A program made the translations under genes and the position numbers. DNA of 64,000 nucleotides from PFJX01 sp963713085. Its GTDB lineage: Bacteria; Pseudomonadota; Gammaproteobacteria; Burkholderiales; Thiobacillaceae. Location of the stretch: assembly GCA_963713085.1 (NCBI GenBank), contig CAVQKQ010000013.1:1-64000 (forward strand). Direction: 5' to 3'. Shown here piece after piece: positions 34,048 to 42,157 of the stretch (within the stretch, counting starts at the first letter, position 1; each line of letters starts with the position of its first letter). The notes below the pieces were generated by a model, which saw nothing but the letters and a program-made list of their open reading frames with translations, had not been told where the DNA came from and made no database searches.

Positions 34048-36219
34048 ATGGATACCCTTCACGATCCCGCCCGTCGTCTGTTCATCAAGGCCGGTGCCGC
34101 CCTGGGCGCCGGCCTCAGCCTGGGGTTTCACCTCACCTCCGCCCGCGCCGCCAAGTTGTCCATCCCGACCCCGGCCGGCGACGCCTTCGCGCCCAACGCC
34201 TTCATCCGCGTCGCCCCGGACGGCACGGTGACGGTACTGGTCAAGCACCTGGAGATGGGCCAGGGCGTCCAGACCGGCCTGCCCGCCCTGGTGGCGGACG
34301 AACTGGAAGTCCCCTGGGAACTGATCCGGGTGGAAGCCGCGCCCGCCGACGCCCGCCTCTACAACAATCTGCTCTGGGGTCCCATGCAGGGCACGGGCGG
34401 CAGCACCGCCATGGCCAACTCCTACCAGCAGTTGCGCCGCGCCGGCGCCACCGCCCGGGAGATGCTCAAGCAGGCCGCCGCCCGCTTCTGGGGGGTGGAC
34501 CGCGCCACCCTCAAGGCCGAGGCGGGTTTCATCGTGAATCCCGCTTCGAACCAGCGCCTGTCCTACGGCCTGCTGTCGGAATACGCGGCCCTGCTGGAGG
34601 TACCGGAGCATGTGGAACTTAAGCCCGCTGCGGATTTCAAGGTCATCGGCAAGGGCTTCAAGCGCACCGATACCCGCGCCAAGTCCGACGGCAGCGCCCG
34701 ATACGGGCTGGACCTGTATCCGGAGGGCATGCTGACCGCCGTGGTGGCCCGGCCGCCCCGGTTCGGCGACACGCTGAACAACATGAGCGCGGACCAGGCC
34801 CTGGCCGTGCCCGGCGTGAAGGCGGTGTTCGAGATTCCCGCCGGGGTCGCCGTGGTGGCCGCGGACACCTGGTCCGCCATCAAGGGCCGGGAGGCCCTGG
34901 TCCTGGAATGGGCGCCCGGGCCGGCGGCGGGCCTGTCCAGCGAATCCATCCTCGCTTCCTACCGGGACCTCGCCAAGCAACCCGGCGCGGTGGCCCGCAA
35001 GGACGGCGACGCGGATGCGGCCCTGGCCGGCGCCGCCAAGCGCATCGCGGGCGAATTCGAGGTGCCGTTCCTGGCCCACGCCCCCATGGAACCCCTCAAC
35101 TGCGTGGTCCACGTCAAGGATGGCGGCTGCGACATCTGGACCGGAGACCAGTTCCAGACCATGGACCAGAACAATGCCGCCCAGGTGCTGGGCATCACCC
35201 CGGACCAGGTGCGTATCCACACCCTGTTCGCCGGCGGCAGCTTCGGCCGGCGCGCCAACGCCCATTCCGACTACGTCGTCGAGGGCGTCCACATCGCCAA
35301 GCACATGGGCGTGCCGGTCAAGACCATGTGGACCCGGGAGGACGACATCCACGGCGGCTACTACCGGCCCTGCTACCTGCACACCCTGGAGGCGGGCCTG
35401 GACGCGGAGGGCCGGCCCGTGGCCTGGAAGCACCGCATCGTCGGCCAGTCCATCGTCGCCGGTACCCCGTTCGCGGCCGGCATGATCAAGAACGGCGTCG
35501 ACCAGACCTCGGTGGAGGGCGCTTCCACCCTGCCCTACGCCATCCCGAACCTGTTCGTCGACCTGCATTCCCCGACCCTGCCGGTGCCGGTGCTGTGGTG
35601 GCGCTCGGTGGGCAGCTCCCATACGGCCTTCGTCACCGAGGTTTTCCTGGACGAACTGGCCCATGCCGCCGGCACGGATCCCGTGGAATTCCGGCGCAAG
35701 CTGCTCCAGGACCATCCGCGCCACCTGGGCGTGCTGAACCTGGCCGCCGAGAAGGCCGGCTGGGGCGAGCCCCTGCCGGCGGGATGGGGCCGGGGCGTGG
35801 CGGTGCACGAGTCTTTCCACACCTACGTGGCCGAGGTGGCCGAGGTAAGCGTTGCCGATGACGGCTCGTTCAAGGTGGAGCGGGTGGTGTGCGCGGTGGA
35901 CTGCGGCCAGCCGGTGACGCCGGACGTGATCAGGGCCCAGATGGAAGGCGGCATCGGCTTCGGCCTGACGGCGGCCCTGCACGGTGAGATCACCCTGGAG
36001 GACGGCCATGCCAAGCAATCCAACTTCGACGACTATCCCCTGCTGCGCATGAAGGAGATGCCCCGGGTGGAGGTGCACATCGTCACCAGCGACCAGGCTC
36101 CCAGCGGCGTGGGCGAGCCGGGGGTGCCCCCCATCGCCCCGGCGGTGGCGAACGCCCTGTTCGCCGCCACCGGCAAACGCATCCGCAAGCTGCCCATCGG
36201 CCGGCAGATCCAAGCCTGA
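34048..36219 (+). CDS. iorB: Molybdopterin-binding subunit of a molybdenum hydroxylase (isoquinoline 1-oxidoreductase beta-like), Tat-exported
   Basis: 723 residues. Twin-arginine signal DPARRLFIKAGAALGAGLSL then a cleavage region (TSARAA), so the enzyme is probably periplasmic. Xanthine dehydrogenase-type Moco domains: GTGGSTAMANSYQQLRRAGA, GEFEVPFLAHAPMEPLNC, FAGGSFGRRANAHSDYV, and the C-terminal VGEPGVPPIAPAVANALFAA with the catalytic Glu. ATG at 34048, 2 bp after iorA. Real substrate (N-heteroaromatics or aldehydes) cannot be known. Confidence 0.9.
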   Translation: MDTLHDPARRLFIKAGAALGAGLSLGFHLTSARAAKLSIPTPAGDAFAPNAFIRVAPDGTVTVLVKHLEMGQGVQTGLPALVADELEVPWELIRVEAAPADARLYNNLLWGPMQGTGGSTAMANSYQQLRRAGATAREMLKQAAARFWGVDRATLKAEAGFIVNPASNQRLSYGLLSEYAALLEVPEHVELKPAADFKVIGKGFKRTDTRAKSDGSARYGLDLYPEGMLTAVVARPPRFGDTLNNMSADQALAVPGVKAVFEIPAGVAVVAADTWSAIKGREALVLEWAPGPAAGLSSESILASYRDLAKQPGAVARKDGDADAALAGAAKRIAGEFEVPFLAHAPMEPLNCVVHVKDGGCDIWTGDQFQTMDQNNAAQVLGITPDQVRIHTLFAGGSFGRRANAHSDYVVEGVHIAKHMGVPVKTMWTREDDIHGGYYRPCYLHTLEAGLDAEGRPVAWKHRIVGQSIVAGTPFAAGMIKNGVDQTSVEGASTLPYAIPNLFVDLHSPTLPVPVLWWRSVGSSHTAFVTEVFLDELAHAAGTDPVEFRRKLLQDHPRHLGVLNLAAEKAGWGEPLPAGWGRGVAVHESFHTYVAEVAEVSVADDGSFKVERVVCAVDCGQPVTPDVIRAQMEGGIGFGLTAALHGEITLEDGHAKQSNFDDYPLLRMKEMPRVEVHIVTSDQAPSGVGEPGVPPIAPAVANALFAATGKRIRKLPIGRQIQA

Positions 36220-36230
36220 ACCCCTGAGCC

Positions 36231-37193
36231 ATGCACAGCGCCGACCAGGAGGTCCTCGACGCGGCCCTGGACTGGCTGCGCGGGGGCCGCCGGGTGGTCC
36301 TGGCCACGGTGGTGCGCACCTTCGGCAGCGCGCCCCGTCCTTTGGGCGCCCTGCTGGCCCTGTCTGATGACGGCCGCCTGATCGGCTCGGTGTCCGGCGG
36401 CTGCGTGGAGGCGGACCTGCTGGAACGGGTCGCAAGGGATTTTCCCGTCCGTCCGGAATTGGCCAGATACGGCGTGACCCAGGACGAGGCCCGACGCTTC
36501 GGCCTGCCCTGCGGCGGCAGTCTGGAACTGGTTCTGGAGCCCCTTACCGATGCCGATCGACTGGCGCCGGTTGAGGCGGCCGTCGCTCAGCGTCGGGTGC
36601 TGGCCCGCGAACTTGATATGGAAAGCGGCGCGGTCCGTTTCGTGGAAGCCGGCGACGACAGTCCCTGCCGATTCGACGGCCGCTGCCTGGTCCGGGTGTT
36701 CGGGCCCCGCTGGCGCATGCTGATCATCGGCGCCGGCCAGATCGCGCGCTATCTGGCCGACCTGGCCCGGGCGCTGGATTACCAGGTGCTGCTGTGCGAT
36801 CCCCGGGAGGAGTACGCCCGTTCCTGGAGCGACGCCGGCGTCGACTGGCGCCCCGGCATGCCCGACGACGTGGTGCGTGAACTGGCCCCCGACGCCCGCA
36901 GCGTGGTCGTCGCCCTCACCCATGATCCCAAGCTGGACGACCTGGCGCTGCTGGAAGCACTGGATTCGCAAGCATTCTATGTAGGCGCCCTGGGCGCCGC
37001 GGCCAACCAGGCCAAGCGGCGCGAGCGCCTGCTGGCGATGGGCTTGCCCACCGCCCAGGTGGACCGGCTGCGCGGACCGGTGGGCCTGCCCCTGGGCGGC
37101 AAAACGCCACCCGAGATCGCCCTGGCCATCCTGGCGGAGGTCACCGCCCTGCGCCATGGCATCCGGTTATCCGCCCAGCCCAAGTCCGCGTGA
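36231..37193 (+). CDS. xdhC: XdhC-family molybdenum cofactor insertion protein
   Basis: 320 residues. N-terminal XdhC/CoxI domain (TVVRTFGSAPRPLGALLALS, GSVSGGCVEADLLE) and C-terminal Rossmann domain (MLIIGAGQIARYLADLARAL, then GLPLGGKTPPEIALAILAEV). Binds sulfurated Moco and inserts it into XDH-type enzymes; fits its place after iorB. Confidence 0.9.
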   Translation: MHSADQEVLDAALDWLRGGRRVVLATVVRTFGSAPRPLGALLALSDDGRLIGSVSGGCVEADLLERVARDFPVRPELARYGVTQDEARRFGLPCGGSLELVLEPLTDADRLAPVEAAVAQRRVLARELDMESGAVRFVEAGDDSPCRFDGRCLVRVFGPRWRMLIIGAGQIARYLADLARALDYQVLLCDPREEYARSWSDAGVDWRPGMPDDVVRELAPDARSVVVALTHDPKLDDLALLEALDSQAFYVGALGAAANQAKRRERLLAMGLPTAQVDRLRGPVGLPLGGKTPPEIALAILAEVTALRHGIRLSAQPKSA

Positions 37194-37759
37194 TCCAGGC
37201 CCTCCTGCTGGCCGCCGGCGGAAGCCGCCGATTCGGCGCCAACAAGCTCCTGCATCCCCTGGCGGACGGCACGCCCCTGGCCCTGGCCGCGGCCCGTTCC
37301 CTGCAAGTCGCGCTGCCCGGGGCCCTGGCGGTGATCGGGGAACAAGATGAAGAGCTGGCCGAGCTGTTCGAGACGGCGGGCCTGGCGGTGACCCGCTGCC
37401 CCATGGCCGAACGGGGCATGGGGGCCAGCCTGGCCTGGGGCGTGGGCCGGTCCGCCGAGGCCGGGGGCTGGCTGGTCGCCCTGGCGGACATGCCCTTCAT
37501 CCAGGCGACCACCATCCGGCGGGTGGCGGCGGCCATCGACCGCCCGGTGGCCATCGCCGCACCGATCCATCTGGGGCGCCGAGGCCATCCGGTGGCCTTC
37601 GGTTCGGCCTATTTCGGTGAACTGGCCCGCCTGGACGGCGACCGGGGCGCCCGGGACCTGCTGAGGCTGCATTCGGACCGGCTGCGCCTCGTCCCCTGCG
37701 ACGACCCGGGCGTCCTGCGGGACATCGACACCCCGGCGGATCTCCGCCCGGAAAACTGA
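37190..37759 (+). CDS. mocA: MocA-family molybdenum cofactor nucleotidyltransferase
   Basis: 189 residues, nucleotidyltransferase fold: LLLAAGGSRRFGANKLLHPL (nucleotide loop), VALADMPFIQATTIRRVAAA, GRRGHPVAFGSAYFGEL, DIDTPADL. Makes CDP- or GDP-type Moco dinucleotide for the hydroxylase. GTG start overlaps the xdhC stop by 4 bp. Confidence 0.9.
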   Translation: MIQALLLAAGGSRRFGANKLLHPLADGTPLALAAARSLQVALPGALAVIGEQDEELAELFETAGLAVTRCPMAERGMGASLAWGVGRSAEAGGWLVALADMPFIQATTIRRVAAAIDRPVAIAAPIHLGRRGHPVAFGSAYFGELARLDGDRGARDLLRLHSDRLRLVPCDDPGVLRDIDTPADLRPEN

Positions 37760-37773
37760 GCGGTATCCGGCGA

Positions 37774-38676
37774 TCAGATCGGCGTGGTGCCAGGCGGCAG
37801 CCGCCCGGCCAGGGTCTCCGCCAGACGCTCCATGGCGTAGGCCAGAGGCGAGCGACGGCGCCAGACCAGGCCGATGGTGCGGGAGGCTCCCGGCCTGGCC
37901 ACGGGCCTCAGCGCCACCTGCTGGCCGCCGGCGATCTCGCCAGCGCCGGCCAGGGCAGGGATCAGGGTCACTCCCAGGCCCATGGCCACCATCTGGCGCA
38001 GGGTCTCCAGGCTGGTGGCGCGGATCTCCTCGCTCTTCAGCCCTTTCAGATGACAGGCCTCCAGGGCCTGGTCGCGCAGGCAATGGCCCTCCTCCAGCAG
38101 CAACAGGCCGGCCCGGGACAGGTCGTCGATCTTCACCGACCTGGCTTTCGCCAGGGGATGGTCGGCGGGCACCGCGGCCAGGAAAGGCTCCACGAACAGG
38201 GGCGCCACCTCCAGGGTGGGGTCCTGGACCGGCAGGGCCAGCAGGCCGGCGTCCAGCTTGCCATCGGCCAGGTGGGCGAGGAGGTTGGGCGTCATCTCCT
38301 CCCGCAGCAGCAGGCGCAGCCTGGGATGGGTTTTCCGCACCAGGGTCAGCACGTGGGGCAGGTAGTAGGGCCCCAGGGTAGGGATGACCCCGAGGTGCAC
38401 GGTGCGGTCCATGGGGTCCTTGGCGTAGCCGGCCACCTCCCGGATGCGCGCCGCCTCCTCGACGATGCGCCGGGCCGATTCCACGATCTCCCGGCCGATG
38501 GGGGTGGGCGTGATTCGTTTCAGGGAGCGGTCGAACAGGGTGATGCCGAGGAAATCCTCGAGCTTCTTCAGGCCGGTGGAGAGGGTGGACTGGCTAACAA
38601 AGCAGGCCTCGGCGGCCTGGCCGAAGTGGCCGGTGTCGGCCAGTGCCACCAGGTAGCGCAATTCCTGCAAGGTCAT
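37774..38676 (-). CDS. oxyR: OxyR-type LysR-family peroxide sensor
   Basis: 300 residues. N-terminal HTH (MTLQELRYLVALADTGHFGQ AAEACFVSQSTLSTGLKKLE) and LysR ligand domain with the OxyR redox pair in EEGHCLRDQALEACHLKG (Cys-X8-Cys), so it should form the regulatory disulfide. Its usual targets include catalase; a catalase gene lies 13 kb downstream. Divergent from the ChaN-PDZ gene. Confidence 0.93.
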   Translation of the reverse strand: MTLQELRYLVALADTGHFGQAAEACFVSQSTLSTGLKKLEDFLGITLFDRSLKRITPTPIGREIVESARRIVEEAARIREVAGYAKDPMDRTVHLGVIPTLGPYYLPHVLTLVRKTHPRLRLLLREEMTPNLLAHLADGKLDAGLLALPVQDPTLEVAPLFVEPFLAAVPADHPLAKARSVKIDDLSRAGLLLLEEGHCLRDQALEACHLKGLKSEEIRATSLETLRQMVAMGLGVTLIPALAGAGEIAGGQQVALRPVARPGASRTIGLVWRRRSPLAYAMERLAETLAGRLPPGTTPI

Positions 38677-38816
38677 GGTCCGCCCCGTTTACGCACTTAA
38701 TGAAGGGATTCTAGGCAATTCACGAAATGCATCAAACGCGCCACCTTGAACTATTTCCCGCCATCGGATTCACACGGCTTCCATAGCTTGACCGCCTCGC
38801 CGCCGGAGAGTGCAAA

Positions 38817-40100
38817 ATGCGTCTCAACCTGCTCATGACGCGAACCTATATGACTATGCGCCGCCTGCTGCCGACCGTTCTGGCCAGCGCCTTGCCCTGC
38901 CTGGTCCAGGCCACCCCCCTGCCGCCAGCAGGCCCGGTAGCCGGCCAAGCTGCCTGCAGCCAGCCGGGAGAGTGGCTGATCCCGTCTGCCACGCCCACGG
39001 CAGCTGCCGCCAAACCGATTCCCGTACCCGAACTGCTCGACCAGTTGGCCCGCAAACCCGTGGTGTTGCTGGGCGAGATCCACGACTGCGCCGACGACCA
39101 CCACTGGCAACTTTCCATGCTCATCGCCCTGCACCAACGCCACCCGGATATGGCCATCGGTTTCGAGATGTTCCCGCGCCGGCTGCAGCCGGCGCTGGAC
39201 CGCTGGGTGGCAGGCCAGTTATCGGAGGATGAGTTACTCAGGCAGACCCAATGGGATGAGGTCTGGGGTTTCGACCCCCAGCTTTACCTGCCCCTGTTCC
39301 GGTTCGCCCGCCAGAATCACCTGCCCATGCTGGCCATGAATGTGGATCAGGCCCTGGTCAGGCAGGTACGCACGGCTGGTTGGGATGCGGTTCCGGAAGC
39401 CCGGCGGGAGGGCGTGAGCCGGCCGGCCGACCCGACACCATCCTACCGCGAGGAATTGCAGCACATCTTCAACGCCCATCCCAACATGAAGGACGGCGAC
39501 CAGACGGCCCGGTTCGCTCACTTCGTCGAGGCCCAGACCCTATGGGACCGGGCCATGGCCGAGGCCATTACCCGTTACCGCCAGGCCCATCCCCAAACCC
39601 TGGTGGTAGGCATCCTGGGTGCCGGCCACGTGCAACATGGCTACGGCGTGCCGCACCAGCTCCAGGCCCTGGGCCTGGGCCTGGGCCAACTCGGCACCCT
39701 GATTACCTTGCCCAGCGACCAGGCCTGCGCGGAGATATCCCCCGGCCTGGCCGACGCGGTGTTCGTCATACCGCCCCAGCCGGAACGCGGACCGCCGCCG
39801 CCCCGCCTGGGCGTTTCGCTGCAGCCCGCGGCGGACGGCGTAATGATCGAGAAGGTCTTGCCCGGCAGTCTGGCCGAGCGGACCGGTCTGAAGGACGGCG
39901 ATGTCATCCTGCAGGCCGCCGGCAACAAGGTCAGCGGCATCGAGGACGTGCGCGGCCCCGTGCAGAGGCAGCCCCCCGGCACATGGCTGCCCCTGCTGAT
40001 CCGCCGCGGTGCCACTCGTCTGGAAATCGTGGTGCGATTTCCCGCCGTCTCCGGTCCGGCCATGGCCACGCCCCACGCCCGCAATCCCTTCCTGCCGTGA
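38817..40100 (+). CDS. ChaN/Tiki-like (heme-binding-uptake-like) periplasmic protein with C-terminal PDZ domain
   Basis: 427 residues. N-terminal signal (MRRLLPTVLASALPCLVQA; start chosen at 38817 with GGAGAG upstream, alternatives M12 or M14). ChaN-like domain (about 65-280): VVLLGEIHDCADDHHWQLSM, IGFEMFPRRLQPALDRWVAG, VVGILGAGHVQHGYGVPHQL, with the conserved E-x-H and G-x-G-H. PDZ domain about 325-400 (LGVSLQPAADGVMIEKVLPG, ERTGLKDGDVILQAAGNKV). Coupled by a 4-bp overlap to an M1 peptidase. ChaN binds haem; combined peptidase partnership suggests periplasmic protein quality or haem handling, by inference. Confidence 0.75.
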   Translation: MRLNLLMTRTYMTMRRLLPTVLASALPCLVQATPLPPAGPVAGQAACSQPGEWLIPSATPTAAAAKPIPVPELLDQLARKPVVLLGEIHDCADDHHWQLSMLIALHQRHPDMAIGFEMFPRRLQPALDRWVAGQLSEDELLRQTQWDEVWGFDPQLYLPLFRFARQNHLPMLAMNVDQALVRQVRTAGWDAVPEARREGVSRPADPTPSYREELQHIFNAHPNMKDGDQTARFAHFVEAQTLWDRAMAEAITRYRQAHPQTLVVGILGAGHVQHGYGVPHQLQALGLGLGQLGTLITLPSDQACAEISPGLADAVFVIPPQPERGPPPPRLGVSLQPAADGVMIEKVLPGSLAERTGLKDGDVILQAAGNKVSGIEDVRGPVQRQPPGTWLPLLIRRGATRLEIVVRFPAVSGPAMATPHARNPFLP

Positions 40101-42136
40101 TACGCCCGGCACGGTTCCTGATCGCCCTGCTGCTCCTGGCGACCCCGCCATCCTGGGCGGCGAGCGACTTTGTCCCCCATCAGGAGTTGGACCTTAGACT
40201 GAACCCCGGCAACCGGCAGATGGCCGCCCAGGCCATCCTGACGCTGCGGGACGACCATTTGGACTTCGCCCTGCTGCCCAGTCTGAGAATCACCCGGATG
40301 GCCATCGACGGCCACGGACTGCCGGTACCCGTTCCATCAGGCGATGGCCGCATCCATCTCGACCTGCCAGGACCCGGTTCCCACACTCTCCGGCTGAGTT
40401 ATCAGGGCACCCTGGCCCCCCTGGCGGACCTGGACCAGCGCCAGGTCCTGGCCCACCTGCCGCCCATGGCCGATAACCGCGGCAGCTTCCTGCCCGCCGG
40501 CAGCGGCTGGTACCCGGACCCGGGCATGCCTTTCAGCTATCGCGTCAGGCTCCAACTGCCCCCCGGACAAAAGGGCCTGGTGCCGGGCACCCTGGTGAAG
40601 GAATCGGAACGCAAAGGCTATAGCGCCGAGTTCGCCTTCGCCCAACCCGCCGAAGGCATCGACCTGATGGCCGGGCCGTATGTGGTGACCGAGCGCCTGA
40701 TCCCCAGACCGGGCCAGCCACCCCTGCGCCTGCGCACCTGGTTCTATGCCGACATGGTGGACCTGGCTCCGGGCTACCTGGACGATTCGGCCCGCTACAT
40801 CGCCCGCTACAGCGCGCTCATCGGCCCCTATCCCTTCGACGCCTTCAGCGTGGTGGCCAGTCCCCTCCCCACCGGCTTCGGCATGCCCAGCCTCACCTAC
40901 CTGGGCCGGGATGTGCTGCGCCTGCCCTTCATCCGCGCCACCTCCCTGGGCCACGAGGTGCTGCACAACTGGTGGGGCAACGGTGTCATTCCGGACTGGG
41001 CCACGGGCAACTGGTCGGAAGGACTCACCACCTTCATGGCCGACTACGCCTACAAGGCGGACCAGTCCGAGGACGCCGCCCGGGAGGCCCGGCTGACCTG
41101 GCTGAGGGACCTGGCCGCGGTGCCGGAGTCGGAGGATACGCCGCTGACCGCCTTCACCGCCCGCCACCACGGCATCTCCTCCATCGTCGGCTACGACAAG
41201 GCCGCCATGGTGTTCCTCATGCTGCGCGACGAGATCGGCGCCGACGCGTTCGATAAAGGCCTGCGCCTGTTCTGGCAACGCCATCGCTTCCGGCAAGCTG
41301 GCTGGGACGACCTGCGGCACGACCTCGGCGAGGCGGCGGGCCGGGACCTCACCGGCTTTTTCCGGCAATGGGTCATGCAGGCCGGCGCGCCACGACTGCA
41401 ACTGAGCGAGGCCCGCTGGGCAAAGGGCACCCTGAACCTGACCCTGGAGCAGGTCGGCCCGGTTTATCAACTTCGCGTGCCCCTGCGCCTGCTGGTCTAT
41501 CCGGACCGTTCGGAAACCCGCTGGGTGGAGGTCAAGGATGCCACCACCCGCATCAGCCTGCCCGCTCCCAATCTGGTCCAGGCCGTTGAACTGGACCCGG
41601 ACTACCGGCTCTGGCGGCGAGTGGCGCCGGACCACTTCCCGCCCATCCTGCGGGAGGTATTCGTGGCGCCCAGGGCAAGCCTTGTGGTGGCGGGGAACGG
41701 CCTGGGCGAGCAGGCTCTGGCCTTGGCCCAGCGCCTGCTGGATGCCCGTCCGGACATTGCGCGGGCCACCGGACCCGGCCTGCCGGGGAGCGACCCGGTG
41801 CTGATCGTCGGCCGGACCGATGAAGTGGAGAGCCTGCTGGCCCGCCTGAACCTGCCGCCCCCGCCACCTGTCGTGGCTGGAAAGGGCAGCGCCCGGGTCT
41901 GGGCAGCGCGGGACGAGTCGAACGGAAACGCAACCGGCCACCCCTACGCCGTGATCGAAGCCGGCGACCCGGAAGCCCTGGCCGCCCTGCTACGCCCCCT
42001 GCCCCACTACGGTCGTCAGAGCTGGCTGGTGTTCGACGCCGCCAAGGTCATCGACAAGGGCATCTGGCCGGCCCGGGCGGAACGGATCCGGGTCAAGACC
42101 CCCGCCATCATGTGGCCGCCCAGCCCGACCCGCTGA
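40097..42136 (+). CDS. M1-family (gluzincin) aminopeptidase-like protein, exported
   Basis: 679 residues. GTG at 40097 overlapping the previous stop (GTGA). Signal peptide (VIRPARFLIALLLLATPPSW AAS). Metal motif HEVLHNWWGN (H-E-x-x-H) followed by E in NWSEGLTTFMADY about 18 residues later, the M1 arrangement. C-terminal half may be a structural domain. Substrate unknown. Its coupling to a ChaN-PDZ protein suggests joint action in the periplasm. Confidence 0.85.
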   Translation: MIRPARFLIALLLLATPPSWAASDFVPHQELDLRLNPGNRQMAAQAILTLRDDHLDFALLPSLRITRMAIDGHGLPVPVPSGDGRIHLDLPGPGSHTLRLSYQGTLAPLADLDQRQVLAHLPPMADNRGSFLPAGSGWYPDPGMPFSYRVRLQLPPGQKGLVPGTLVKESERKGYSAEFAFAQPAEGIDLMAGPYVVTERLIPRPGQPPLRLRTWFYADMVDLAPGYLDDSARYIARYSALIGPYPFDAFSVVASPLPTGFGMPSLTYLGRDVLRLPFIRATSLGHEVLHNWWGNGVIPDWATGNWSEGLTTFMADYAYKADQSEDAAREARLTWLRDLAAVPESEDTPLTAFTARHHGISSIVGYDKAAMVFLMLRDEIGADAFDKGLRLFWQRHRFRQAGWDDLRHDLGEAAGRDLTGFFRQWVMQAGAPRLQLSEARWAKGTLNLTLEQVGPVYQLRVPLRLLVYPDRSETRWVEVKDATTRISLPAPNLVQAVELDPDYRLWRRVAPDHFPPILREVFVAPRASLVVAGNGLGEQALALAQRLLDARPDIARATGPGLPGSDPVLIVGRTDEVESLLARLNLPPPPPVVAGKGSARVWAARDESNGNATGHPYAVIEAGDPEALAALLRPLPHYGRQSWLVFDAAKVIDKGIWPARAERIRVKTPAIMWPPSPTR

Positions 42137-42157
42137 CTGGCCGCACGGATCGCCCCG

